A stretch of DNA of 64,000 bases from Pseudomonas sp. B20(2017) (lineage in GTDB: Bacteria; Pseudomonadota; Gammaproteobacteria; Pseudomonadales; Pseudomonadaceae), in assembly GCF_002113125.1 (NCBI RefSeq), contig NZ_NEJP01000017.1:82353-146352 (forward strand). Direction: 5' to 3'. Positions within the stretch are counted from its first letter, which is position 1. The number at the start of each line of letters is the position of its first letter. Below are positions 33,310 through 41,888 of the stretch, piece after piece. The position numbers and the translations under genes are program-made. The notes under the pieces are model-generated. The model searched no databases. It was not told the origin of the DNA and worked only from the letters and a program-made list of their open reading frames with translations.

Positions 33310-34593
33310 ATGGCGAACACCCCTTACCCAGAGTCTTATTACGCTGCGTCGGCCAACGCCGTACCACCACGCCCTGCCCTGCAAGATGACGTGGAGACGG
33401 ATGTCTGTGTGATCGGTGCTGGTTATACGGGACTGTCCTCGGCTCTGTTCCTGCTTGAGAACGGTTTTCGCGTGACCGTGCTGGAGGCCGCCAAGGTTGG
33501 CTTCGGTGCTTCGGGGCGCAATGGCGGGCAAATCGTCAACAGCTACAGCCGTGACATCGACGTGATCGAACGTAGCGTCGGCCCAAAACAGGCACAACTG
33601 CTCGGGCAGATGGCGTTCGAGGGCGGCCGGATCATTCGTGAGCGCATCAGCAAGTACAACATTCAGTGCGACTTGAAGGACGGTGGCGTATTCGCCGCCC
33701 TCACCGCCAAGCAAATGGGCCACCTGGAATCGCAGAAACGCCTGTGGGAACGCTTCGGCCATACCCAACTGGAACTGCTCGATCAACGCCGCATCCGCGA
33801 AGTAGTGGCTTGCGACCAATACGTCGGCGGCATGCTCGACATGAGCGGCGGCCATATCCACCCGCTTAACCTGGCACTCGGCGAAGCAGCCGCTGTGGAA
33901 TCCCTGGGCGGCACGATCTATGAACAGTCACCGGCCGTGCGCATCGAACGCGGAGCCAACCCGGTCGTGCACACGCCGCAGGGCAAAGTCAGGGCCAAAT
34001 TCATCATCGTCGCCGGCAACGCCTACCTCGGCAATCTGGTGCCGGAGCTCGCGGCCAAATCGATGCCGTGCGGCACTCAGGTCATCACCACCGAACCCCT
34101 GGGCGATGAGCTGGCGAAATCCCTGCTGCCGCAGGACTACTGCGTTGAAGACTGCAACTACCTGCTCGACTACTACCGCCTCACCGGCGACAAACGCCTG
34201 ATCTTCGGCGGCGGCGTGGTGTATGGCGCGCGTGATCCAGCGAACATCGAAGCGATCATTCGCCCGAAAATGCTCAAGGCCTTCCCGCAACTCAAAGACG
34301 TGAAGATCGACTACGCCTGGACCGGCAATTTCCTGCTGACCCTGTCGCGCCTGCCTCAGGTCGGACGCCTGGGCGACAACATCTATTACTCCCAGGGTTG
34401 CAGCGGTCACGGCGTGACGTACACGCACCTGGCCGGCAAGGTATTGGCCGAGGCATTGCGCGGACAAGCCGAGCGCTTCGATGCGTTTGCCGACCTGCCG
34501 CACTACCCGTTCCCCGGCGGGCAACTGCTGCGCACGCCGTTTGCTGCACTGGGCGCGTGGTATTACGGGCTGCGCGACAAGCTCGGTTTCTGA
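33310..34593 (+). CDS. FAD-dependent amine oxidase, PuuB-like
   Basis: A 427-residue DAO-family flavoprotein close to gamma-glutamylputrescine oxidase (PuuB/OrdL). FAD-binding motif DVCVIGAGYTGLSSALFL (about 31-48) and GFGASGRNGGQIVNSYS typical of PuuB (about 65-82); C-terminal motif YYSQGCSGHGVTYTHLAGKVLAEAL. Oxidises a gamma-glutamylated or related amine, likely for polyamine use. Stands alone with its own terminator; no puu neighbours are present, so the substrate is inferred. Confidence 0.88.
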   Translation: MANTPYPESYYAASANAVPPRPALQDDVETDVCVIGAGYTGLSSALFLLENGFRVTVLEAAKVGFGASGRNGGQIVNSYSRDIDVIERSVGPKQAQLLGQMAFEGGRIIRERISKYNIQCDLKDGGVFAALTAKQMGHLESQKRLWERFGHTQLELLDQRRIREVVACDQYVGGMLDMSGGHIHPLNLALGEAAAVESLGGTIYEQSPAVRIERGANPVVHTPQGKVRAKFIIVAGNAYLGNLVPELAAKSMPCGTQVITTEPLGDELAKSLLPQDYCVEDCNYLLDYYRLTGDKRLIFGGGVVYGARDPANIEAIIRPKMLKAFPQLKDVKIDYAWTGNFLLTLSRLPQVGRLGDNIYYSQGCSGHGVTYTHLAGKVLAEALRGQAERFDAFADLPHYPFPGGQLLRTPFAALGAWYYGLRDKLGF

Positions 34594-34602
34594 TGAGCGA
34601 AA

Positions 34603-34632
34603 AAAAGGGCCGCTGAAAAGCGGCCCTTTTTA
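34603..34632. terminator. Terminator after the PuuB-like gene
   Basis: AAAAGGGCCGCT (34603-34614) pairs perfectly with AGCGGCCCTTTT (34619-34630) around GAAA. Strong, bidirectional between the oxidase and xdhC. Confidence 0.93.
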
Positions 34633-34645
34633 CATCCAGCACGAG

Positions 34646-35617
34646 TTACAACTGATCCCGCGCGATCCCGCTGCGAATCCGCAGAATATCCGCGAGCACT
34701 GCCAAAGCGATTTCCGACGGCATCTTGCTGCCCAGGTTAAGACCGATCGGCGCATGAATCCGCGCCAGTTCACCCTCCCCCAGCCCACCAATCCGACGCA
34801 AACGCTCGAAGCGCTTCTGAGACGTCTGTAACGACCCCATCACACCGATATAAAAAGCCTCGGTGCGAACGGCTTCCATCATCGCCAGATCGTCGATGCG
34901 CGGATCGTGGGTCAACGCCACCACCGCTGTATCACGGTGACAGCCACCCTCGGCGATGAACACCGATGGCAGTTGCCGACGAACTTCCACGCCATTGAGC
35001 ACCACGCCTTCCAGCACTTCATCACGCGGATCGCAGAGAATCACTTCGAAACCGAGACCGACCGCGAACTCCGCACAGGCCTGCGCCACACTGGAATACC
35101 CGGCCAGCAGCAAACGCTGGGCGGCACCGATGCGAATCCGCACGCGATCGATTTCACGCTCGATCCGCGCACCCTGTTCATGATCCGCAAACAGGCTACG
35201 CGCGCCCGTGGCCAGATCGACCTCGCGAATCAACCGACGCTGACCCAGCAACGCCGATTCGAGTTCACGAAGGTGCGCCTGCACATCGCACCCGGCGTCA
35301 AATTTCTCTACCAGCACATCGAGAATACCGCCACACGGCAGGCTGACCCGCGAACGCGGATCGTCACCTTCGCCATAACGCACGACATTGATCGCATCGA
35401 GAAACGCACCTTCGGCGACGCGCTCGAGAAAGTCTTCCTCGACGCAACCACCGGACAGCGACCCGATCCACTGTCCGCCGTCGTTCACCGACAGCAGTGA
35501 ACCCGGCGCGCGCGGCGCCGAGCCGTAGGTAGTCAGCACGGTGCAGAGCCAGATGCGCTGCCCCGCCGTCGACCATTCCAGCGCCCGACGCACAACCTGC
35601 AGATCGAGATGCTGCAT
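34646..35617 (-). CDS. XdhC/CoxI-family molybdenum cofactor maturation protein
   Basis: A 323-residue XdhC-family chaperone that binds molybdopterin cofactor, helps its sulfuration and inserts it into xanthine-oxidase-family enzymes. N-terminal XdhC domain with SGGCVEEDF and SLPCGGILDV (Cys about 95); C-terminal Rossmann domain (VEVILCDPRDE; VVALTHDPRIDDLAM). Begins 2 bases after the cytochrome stop, so it is dedicated to this operon's Mo enzyme. Confidence 0.92.
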   Translation of the reverse strand: MQHLDLQVVRRALEWSTAGQRIWLCTVLTTYGSAPRAPGSLLSVNDGGQWIGSLSGGCVEEDFLERVAEGAFLDAINVVRYGEGDDPRSRVSLPCGGILDVLVEKFDAGCDVQAHLRELESALLGQRRLIREVDLATGARSLFADHEQGARIEREIDRVRIRIGAAQRLLLAGYSSVAQACAEFAVGLGFEVILCDPRDEVLEGVVLNGVEVRRQLPSVFIAEGGCHRDTAVVALTHDPRIDDLAMMEAVRTEAFYIGVMGSLQTSQKRFERLRRIGGLGEGELARIHAPIGLNLGSKMPSEIALAVLADILRIRSGIARDQL

Positions 35618-35619
35618 GA

Positions 35620-36855
35620 TCAGTGCGCCTTGTGCTCGATGGACGGTGCATCAGCCTGAAGCTTCTGCACATCGCCCACCGCCAGGTCAGCCGACTGACC
35701 ACCCCAACCCTGACGCAGGTAGTTCAGCAGATCGGTCAGTTGTTCGGCACTGAGCTTGTCGGCAAAACCCGGCATCGGCTGCATGTGTTCGAACCCGGCG
35801 AATTTCTGTTCGCCGATGCCATCCTCGATCACTCGCAACAGGTTGCGCGGGTCTTCCAAGCGCAGCGTGGTGTTGCCGCGCATGGCTACTGCGATGTGCG
35901 GCTTGCCCTCACCACCGGCCGCGTGACAGCCGGCGCAGACGTTCAAGTATTCCTGACGGCCGCGTTGAGCGCTGGCACTGAGCTTTTCTACCGGCACTTC
36001 GGTCAGTTCTTTCGCCGCCGGAGGCTTGTCGCCCAGCAGGAAAGTCGCCATCGCCGCCAGATCCGGATCATTCAGACCCTGGGTGCTGTTGTGGAACACC
36101 GGGAACATCTCGTTGAACATCGTGCCCTGGGCGCTCATGCCGTGCTTGAGGAACGTGCTCAGGTCCTGATGGTTCCAGCCGCGCGCCGCCAGGTCCGTCG
36201 CCAGCAGGCTCGGTGCCAGATAGCCGTTGAGGATGCCGCCGGTCAGGCGCTTGTCCAACTGCATCGCGCCCGGCAGGCCGCGTGGCGTATGGCATTCGCC
36301 GCAGTGACCCAGCACTTCGACCATGTACTGGCCGCGCCTCCAGGCATCGCTTTTGCCTTCGTCCGGCTCCAGCTTCAACGCTTTACCGTACATCATGTTC
36401 CAGCCGATCAAGCCCGGGCGCACGTTGAACGGAAAGCTCAGGCTCGTCACAGGCGCTGCACGCTCGATTGGCTCGATGGTTTTCAGATACGCATGAATCG
36501 CATCCGAATCCGCACGCGGCATCAAGTGATACGAGGTGTACGGCATCGCCGGATAGAGGTTCGCGCCGTCACGACGCTTGCCTTCGGTGAGCGCGGCGAA
36601 GAACTCTTCATCGTTGTACAAACCGATGCCGTGCTCTTTGCTTGGAGTGATATTAGTACCGTAGATCGTGCCGAACGGCGACACGATCGGCAGGCCGCCA
36701 GCAAACGGCGCGCCGCCGGGTGCGGTGTGGCACGCCATGCAGTCGGCCGCACGGGCGAGGTATTCGCCGCGCTTGACCTGATCATCCGCGTGCACCGCCA
36801 ACACAGGCGCAGCCAGCCCGACCGCCAGGGTCAGGCGGGTCAGTAGTTGCTTCAT
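35620..36855 (-). CDS. Tri-haem cytochrome c subunit of the molybdenum dehydrogenase
   Basis: A 411-residue periplasmic cytochrome c with signal peptide (LLTRLTLAVGLAAPVLAVHA) and three CXXCH sites: CMACH (about 41-45), CGECH (about 185-189), CAGCH (about 310-314), as in the cytochrome subunits of alcohol and aldehyde dehydrogenases. It takes electrons from the 2Fe-2S subunit towards the respiratory chain. The ATG at 36855 gives the signal peptide; a longer frame from 37062 overlaps the 2Fe-2S gene and is rejected. Confidence 0.92.
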   Translation of the reverse strand: MKQLLTRLTLAVGLAAPVLAVHADDQVKRGEYLARAADCMACHTAPGGAPFAGGLPIVSPFGTIYGTNITPSKEHGIGLYNDEEFFAALTEGKRRDGANLYPAMPYTSYHLMPRADSDAIHAYLKTIEPIERAAPVTSLSFPFNVRPGLIGWNMMYGKALKLEPDEGKSDAWRRGQYMVEVLGHCGECHTPRGLPGAMQLDKRLTGGILNGYLAPSLLATDLAARGWNHQDLSTFLKHGMSAQGTMFNEMFPVFHNSTQGLNDPDLAAMATFLLGDKPPAAKELTEVPVEKLSASAQRGRQEYLNVCAGCHAAGGEGKPHIAVAMRGNTTLRLEDPRNLLRVIEDGIGEQKFAGFEHMQPMPGFADKLSAEQLTDLLNYLRQGWGGQSADLAVGDVQKLQADAPSIEHKAH

Positions 36856-36857
36856 GC

Positions 36858-37397
36858 TTAACCCTCCTTGACCAGGCCGAGATCGGTCAGCACGTTGCGG
36901 GTGGCGTTGTAGTAACGCACGTACCCGGTGCAACGGCAGACGTGATGGCCGAGGCTGTCCTCGATGACTTGTTCCAGTTTGCTTTTGACGATCGGCTGGC
37001 GTTGCAGCTTTTCCACCAGCACGGTCGCGGCGTTGACGAAGCCCGGCGCGCAATAGCTGCACTGGAAGGCGAATTCGTCGACGAAGCGCTGCTGGATCGG
37101 GTTCAGCTCTGTGACCTGGCCTTGCTCGTCACGCTTGGCGTGGCCTTCGATGGTCCGAACCTTCTTGCCCTCGAAGTAATGCGCGCCGGTGATGCAGGTG
37201 CGCACTTCTTCGCTGGTGCCGTCCGGGTTATCGACGATCACCACGCAGGCGTGGCAGATGCCCTGGCCGCAGCCCAGGCGCGAACCGGTGAGGTTTTTAT
37301 ATTCGTGCAGGTAATCGATCATCGGCAGGTCATCAGGGATGTCCACCGGGCCGACGGATTGACCGTTGAGGGTCAGTTGAAGCGGACGGTTAGCCAT
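36858..37397 (-). CDS. (2Fe-2S)-binding subunit of the molybdenum dehydrogenase
   Basis: A 179-residue small subunit. The plant-type ferredoxin cluster CGQGICHAC...C (about 43-70) and the second cluster domain CSYCAPGFV ...CRCTGY (about 110-160) are intact. Start MANRPLQLTLNGQ at 37397 overlaps the large-subunit end by 8 bases. No export signal is present although its partner has a Tat signal, so it would have to be carried across as a complex. Confidence 0.92.
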   Translation of the reverse strand: MANRPLQLTLNGQSVGPVDIPDDLPMIDYLHEYKNLTGSRLGCGQGICHACVVIVDNPDGTSEEVRTCITGAHYFEGKKVRTIEGHAKRDEQGQVTELNPIQQRFVDEFAFQCSYCAPGFVNAATVLVEKLQRQPIVKSKLEQVIEDSLGHHVCRCTGYVRYYNATRNVLTDLGLVKEG

Positions 37398-40221
37398 TGA
37401 GGGCCTCCTTGATGCGCGCAGCAGTGATTGGCAGATCGCGAACACGTTTACCGATGGCGTGGGCCACGGCGTTACCGATGGCACCGACCACCGGGATCAT
37501 CACCACTTCGGCGATGCCTTTTGACGGGTCGCTTGGGGACAGCGGCGGCAGGATTTCCGACGTCTGCTTCCACACCGCCACATGGCGCGCCATCGGCAGG
37601 CGATAACGGTTGAAGTTCCAGTCACCCTCCCCCGGCCCGCCTTCGTACAGCGGCATCTCTTCCATCAAGGCGTGACCGATGCCCATGGCGATCCCGCCTT
37701 CGAGCTGGCCACGAACCAGCTCTTCAACCAGTACCCGACCGCATTCCAGCCACGAGTGATGGTTGAGCACTTCGACTTCTGCCGAACCTTTGTTGACCTT
37801 CAACTCGACCAGCGTTGCGACCGGGCTGTAGTAGGTCACGGCGGCGTTGTTCAACTGAACTACCGGATAGGCGATGTTCTGCCGATCCAGCAGATGGAAA
37901 CCGGCGCTGGTCATCTGTGCTTTCTTCGCCTTAGGGGCGCCATCACCGTACTTCACCGCCAGACCGTCGAGCGGCAGACGCTCGCGCACGCCGTCGATGC
38001 TGTATTCGGCCTCGGCCCAGCTCCAGCGGTTGAAACCGTGAACCGTGGCGCCAGTGACCAGACCGCGCTCGTGAGCACGCTTGGCCAGCTCTTCGAAAGT
38101 CAGCGGCTGCATGCCATTGGCAGTGAGTTTGCCGTCGACCCAGTGCGCATCTTCGCGACGCACCACGTAAGGGTTGGCCTGGCCGCCGTACGGGCCCTGA
38201 CGCCAGATCTCCAGCGCTGCCGGCCACAAACCGTGATTGAACAGCACGCGCGCCGCTTCACGGGTGGCGTGGCTGAAGTAATAGGCGGAGTTGGTCGCGG
38301 ACGAGGCCGATGCCAGCTTGCCGACCCAGCGCGGATTGCGCAGGAAGTTGTCCTGCTCGGCCTGGCTCATGATGTAAGGGTTGCCGGCGGTCACCAGCTG
38401 CATTTCATCCCACTCGGTTTCGCCAGTCTTCACGTCGTGAGCCGCGCTGCCGAGGAAATCAGCCACCACCAACGCTTGCGAGGTGGACATGCCGGTGCCG
38501 ATCTCGATGCCGATATGACGCAGGGAAATGCGCCCGTCAGCGGTGAACTCGATGCTGGCCATCGGCGCTTCAGAACCGGTGCCGAAGTCTTTCTGGCAAA
38601 TGGCAAAACCCACGCCATACCAGTTGTCCGGGTCTGCTGCTTCACGCTGTTTCTTGATCGCGTCGCGGTTTTTCCAGACTTCGTGCAGCGAAGCCTTGTC
38701 GAGAATCTCGTGCAGGCGCAACGCACCGGCCGGGATTGCGCCCTGGGTGTTTTTCATCCCCGAACGCAGCGCGTTCTTGCGACGCAGATCAATGGCATCG
38801 ACACCAAGGCGATCGGCGATTTCGTCGACCATCATCTCGGTGGAAGCCATGCTCTGCAGCGTGCCGTAGCCGCGCATCGAACCCGCTTCAACGGCGCGGG
38901 AATGGTAAGCGGTGACCTGGAGATCGTTCTGCGGCATGTAATAGATCGACTGCGCGGCAGTGGCACCAACGGCGGCCACCGACGGGCTGTAGTTGATCCG
39001 GCCACCACCATCGACGCTCATTTCGGCACGGAAAATCTTGAAGCTGTGATCGGTCTTGTCCACTGCCAACTGGTAGCGGATGTCGAACGGGTGACGCTTG
39101 ATGCCGCTCTGGAACTGCTCGTAGCGGTCGTTGGCCAGGCGAATCGGCACACCTGCGCCGTACAACGCCGCCAGGGCCGCGTAGTAGACAAAAATGTTGT
39201 GGTCCTTGGAGCCGTAACCGACGGTGTAACCCGGGTGCATGTTCAGGTTCGCCAGGCCGAAACGCGACGGCCCGATCATCTTCGCGGTCTCGGTGGCGGT
39301 TTCCAGCGGACACTGAGTGGCGACGACGAAATGCAGGGTCTTGGTCGCCGGGTCGTACCAGCCGTTGCCGTTGTCCGGCTCCATCGCAGCAGGTTCGATC
39401 GACGGGGTTTTGTAGCGCTCGTCGAACACCAGCCAGTTGTCCGGCGGGGTGTCGATCTCTTTCTTCATGCGGTCGGCGTAGAACAGGCCGCGCTCGGTCA
39501 GGTTGCCGTGCAGGTTCGGCTGGGAATTCCACACCGGACGACGGTTCTTCAGCATCGGGAACAGGATCGAATCCTTGAGGCTGGCGAACTCGTCTTCGTC
39601 CGCCGAGGTCGGGCCACCGACGCGCACGTAACGGAAGCTGCCATAGGGATCGCCTTCGTAGAACGGTACTTGTGCACCGTAACGAATCGCTTTGTCATTG
39701 AATTTGAGTTTGTTCTTGGCCTGGCGGAAACGCTCGAAATCGTTCCAGATCAGGATCGCAACCGGGTGACCGATGAACATCGGCACCTTGCCTTCCGGCA
39801 GCAGAGGATCCGGTGCGTGCTCTTCCGGGAACACGATGCCGTCCTTGTCCAGGTCGGCGGCGGTAACGATACGATCAGGCTGCAGATCGGCGCCGAGCCA
39901 CGACAGGTCGTAACCGTCGTAGATGCGGTCGGCCTTGATGGTTTTCAGCAACATGGCGTGGCCTTGCTGCTGGGGCCAGCCCGGCATGTCCTTGGAACGG
40001 ATGTCGCGGGCAAACACCTTGCTGCCGCAGACCTTGGACAAGGCATCGTTACGCTGGCGCGCCTTGCCGTTGTTGCCGAGCCACTGCTCGGACGGCACGG
40101 TCACGCTGTTTTCCATCAAGGCACCGAGCGCCTGACTGCTGAGCGGTGTGAGCGTAACGCTCACACCCGCCACCAGCCCGCCCTGAAGGAACGAGCGCCG
40201 GGATATTTCACGGTTGGACAT
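37390..40221 (-). CDS. Molybdopterin-binding large subunit, xanthine-oxidase family, Tat-exported
   Basis: A 943-residue molybdenum-cofactor subunit of an IorB/aldehyde dehydrogenase-like enzyme. N-terminal Tat signal ISRRSFLQGGLVAGVSVTLT (about 5-25, RR at 8-9); two Ald_Xan_dh_C2-type regions; catalytic-loop Glu in KGIAEVVMIP (family KGxGE) near residue 914. No FAD subunit is encoded, so electrons pass Moco to 2Fe-2S to cytochrome c in the periplasm. The substrate (aldehyde, N-heterocycle) cannot be told from sequence. AGAGGA lies 6 bases before the ATG, next to a GGGCGG/CCGCCC hairpin (40234-40253). Confidence 0.9.
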   Translation of the reverse strand: MSNREISRRSFLQGGLVAGVSVTLTPLSSQALGALMENSVTVPSEQWLGNNGKARQRNDALSKVCGSKVFARDIRSKDMPGWPQQQGHAMLLKTIKADRIYDGYDLSWLGADLQPDRIVTAADLDKDGIVFPEEHAPDPLLPEGKVPMFIGHPVAILIWNDFERFRQAKNKLKFNDKAIRYGAQVPFYEGDPYGSFRYVRVGGPTSADEDEFASLKDSILFPMLKNRRPVWNSQPNLHGNLTERGLFYADRMKKEIDTPPDNWLVFDERYKTPSIEPAAMEPDNGNGWYDPATKTLHFVVATQCPLETATETAKMIGPSRFGLANLNMHPGYTVGYGSKDHNIFVYYAALAALYGAGVPIRLANDRYEQFQSGIKRHPFDIRYQLAVDKTDHSFKIFRAEMSVDGGGRINYSPSVAAVGATAAQSIYYMPQNDLQVTAYHSRAVEAGSMRGYGTLQSMASTEMMVDEIADRLGVDAIDLRRKNALRSGMKNTQGAIPAGALRLHEILDKASLHEVWKNRDAIKKQREAADPDNWYGVGFAICQKDFGTGSEAPMASIEFTADGRISLRHIGIEIGTGMSTSQALVVADFLGSAAHDVKTGETEWDEMQLVTAGNPYIMSQAEQDNFLRNPRWVGKLASASSATNSAYYFSHATREAARVLFNHGLWPAALEIWRQGPYGGQANPYVVRREDAHWVDGKLTANGMQPLTFEELAKRAHERGLVTGATVHGFNRWSWAEAEYSIDGVRERLPLDGLAVKYGDGAPKAKKAQMTSAGFHLLDRQNIAYPVVQLNNAAVTYYSPVATLVELKVNKGSAEVEVLNHHSWLECGRVLVEELVRGQLEGGIAMGIGHALMEEMPLYEGGPGEGDWNFNRYRLPMARHVAVWKQTSEILPPLSPSDPSKGIAEVVMIPVVGAIGNAVAHAIGKRVRDLPITAARIKEALNG

Positions 40222-40540
40222 GGATCATCCTCTGGGCGGTTATGGATCCGCCCTTCTGGTTATCTACTGGGAATCTCGAGTCTTGCAGAAGCCCTTTTTG
40301 ACGAAGCAAAGGGCGTGATGACAGTGCAAAGCTGACCGAAAGGTTAACTTTATAGGTTTCTGAGCTCGCAGCAAACAACCAGTTACATAAATTTGACTAA
40401 AGAATCAAAAAATCAATGCGGCATTGCATCGCAGCGACCCATGGACGCAGGGGAGATTGCCGGGCGGCATCGAACGATGCTACGGCCGCGTTCGTCGCCG
40501 AATACAAAGAGGAATTGGGGAAGAGGTCAAATTTCAGACA
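40222..40540. other. Upstream region of the molybdenum operon
   Basis: 319 bases without a credible gene. For the leftward operon I see a possible promoter, -35 TTGTTT and -10 TATAAA 18 bases apart (about 40346-40375), and a GGGCGG/CCGCCC leader hairpin at 40234-40253. Overlapping short ORFs at 40393-40635 show no family and run into the terminator. Confidence 0.4.
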
Positions 40541-40568
40541 CAAAAAAACCCGGTCTTTCGACCAGGGT
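40541..40568 (-). terminator. Terminator of the tRNA operon
   Basis: On the minus strand ACCC-T-GGTC pairs with GACC-GGGT (plus-strand arms 40548-40555 and 40560-40568, one bulge) followed by seven T (40542-40548). Placed 76 bases after the last tRNA-Asp. Confidence 0.75.
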
Positions 40569-40643
40569 CTTTGCTATCGATGCCGAATCAACCAGAAGTT
40601 GCTTTCGGTGTTTCAAGGCGTTCAGTGGTCCTTGAAACAGATA

Positions 40644-40720
40644 TGGCGCAGCGGACGGGACTCGAACCCGCGACCCCCGGCGTGACAGGCCGGTATTCTA
40701 ACCGACTGAACTACCGCTGC
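40644..40720 (-). tRNA. tRNA-Asp (anticodon GTC), copy 2 of operon
   Basis: 77 bases with encoded CCA. Acceptor GCAGCGG/CCGCTGC, anticodon stem CCGGC/GCCGG, loop CTGTCAC with GTC, T arm GCGGGTTCGAGTCCCGT, discriminator G. Identical to the copy at 40814-40890. Confidence 0.97.
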
Positions 40721-40813
40721 GTATCGCTTTGAGCTGACGCTCAAGTAACTCGTTTGACTGAAAGCTTCGGTGCTTTTCAATCGCGAACCAGACAATGTCT
40801 GACTCGTTAAATA

Positions 40814-40890
40814 TGGCGCAGCGGACGGGACTCGAACCCGCGACCCCCGGCGTGACAGGCCGGTATTCTAACCGACTGAACTACCGCTGC
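40814..40890 (-). tRNA. tRNA-Asp (anticodon GTC), copy 1 of operon
   Basis: 77 bases, identical to the copy at 40644-40720, separated from it by 93 bases and from tRNA-Val by 55 bases. Same acceptor, GTC loop and encoded CCA. Confidence 0.97.
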
Positions 40891-40945
40891 GCGTCGGTGC
40901 AGGCACTTTCAGCCTACGCTCTTGCTTACGCAAGTATCTCGGGAG

Positions 40946-41021
40946 TGGTGGGTGATGACGGGATCGAACCGCCGACATTCTGCTTGTAAGGCAGACGCTC
41001 TCCCAGCTGAGCTAATCACCC
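40946..41021 (-). tRNA. tRNA-Val (anticodon TAC)
   Basis: 76 bases with encoded CCA. Acceptor GGGTGAT/ATCACCC, D arm AGCTCAGCTGGGAGAGC, anticodon stem TCTGC/GCAGA with loop CTTACAA (anticodon TAC), T loop GTTCGATCC. First gene of the Val-Asp-Asp operon. Confidence 0.97.
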
Positions 41022-41043
41022 GTTTGCATCTCCGAGGCCGCGA

Positions 41044-41072
41044 AATTTACGCAGGTAGCGAACCTAAGTCAA
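41044..41072 (-). promoter_or_regulatory. Promoter of the Val-Asp-Asp tRNA operon
   Basis: Minus-strand -35 TTGACT (41067-41072) and -10 TAAATT (41044-41049) with a 17-base spacer, followed by the GC-rich discriminator TCGCGGCC expected of a stringently controlled stable-RNA promoter. Confidence 0.75.
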
Positions 41073-41111
41073 TAGCAGGATTGAAGTTTTTCTAAAAAAG
41101 ACGAAATTGCT

Positions 41112-41888
41112 TCATTCCGTATAAATCATTTTCTTGGTCATGCCGCCATCGACCACGAATTCCTGCCCCGTCACAAACCCGGCATTCTTCGACAGCAACC
41201 ACGCCACCATCGCCGCCACGTCCTCGACCGTCCCTACCCTGCCCGCCGGATGCTGGGCATGATCGGTATCGGTCAGAGGCTCCGCGCGCCGCGCGGATGG
41301 ATCCCGCGCATCGATCCAGCCGGGACTGACCGCATTGACGCGAATCTCCGGCCCGAGACTGATCGCCAGCGCGTGAGTCAACGCCAGCAAACCACCCTTG
41401 CTCGCCGCATAGGCTTCCGTATCAGGTTCCGACTGCGCCGCACGGGTCGACGCCAGATTGACGATCGCCCCGTTGTGCGCACGCAGATACGGCGCACAGT
41501 GCTTGGCCAGCAACATCGGCCCACCGAGGTTCACCGCCAGCACCCGATTCCAGTAAGCCAGATCGAGGCTTTCCAGGGTGATGTTGTGCGGATCGGCCAC
41601 GGCAGCGTTGCACACCAACGCATCCAGGCGACCAAACTGCCCCAGCACCTCAGCGACACCCAACGCCACCTGACTTTCGTCCGCGACGTCCATGGCGATG
41701 AACCAGGCGTTCTCGCCAAGCACCTTCGCCACTTTCGAACCACGGACACGATCAAGATCCGTCAACACCACCTGCCAGCCTTCGCTGATCAGCCATGCCG
41801 CGATGCCCAGACCGATCCCGCGTGCGGCACCCGTGACCAACGCAACGCGACCATGGGTGCCGATCTTTGGCGTAGACAACTCGATCAC
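41112..41888 (-). CDS. Short-chain dehydrogenase/reductase
   Basis: A 258-residue classical SDR. Cofactor motif TGAARGIG (about 19-26), NAAVAD-type NNAG equivalent (CNAAVADPH), catalytic Ser in LASTRAA and YAASK (Tyr/Lys about 160-164), and C-terminal NAVSPGWIDAR. It overlaps metZ by ATGA, the conserved pseudomonad arrangement. Substrate unknown. Confidence 0.9.
   Translation of the reverse strand: MIELSTPKIGTHGRVALVTGAARGIGLGIAAWLISEGWQVVLTDLDRVRGSKVAKVLGENAWFIAMDVADESQVALGVAEVLGQFGRLDALVCNAAVADPHNITLESLDLAYWNRVLAVNLGGPMLLAKHCAPYLRAHNGAIVNLASTRAAQSEPDTEAYAASKGGLLALTHALAISLGPEIRVNAVSPGWIDARDPSARRAEPLTDTDHAQHPAGRVGTVEDVAAMVAWLLSKNAGFVTGQEFVVDGGMTKKMIYTE

Noticed and set aside
37582..40335. 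917-codon plus-strand open frame opposite the molybdenum large subunit
   Set aside because: The minus frame is a full xanthine-oxidase-family subunit with Tat signal; the plus translation has no family or signal.
40393..40635. Short ORFs between the molybdenum operon and the tRNAs
   Set aside because: Overlapping frames without family likeness; they run through the tRNA operon terminator.
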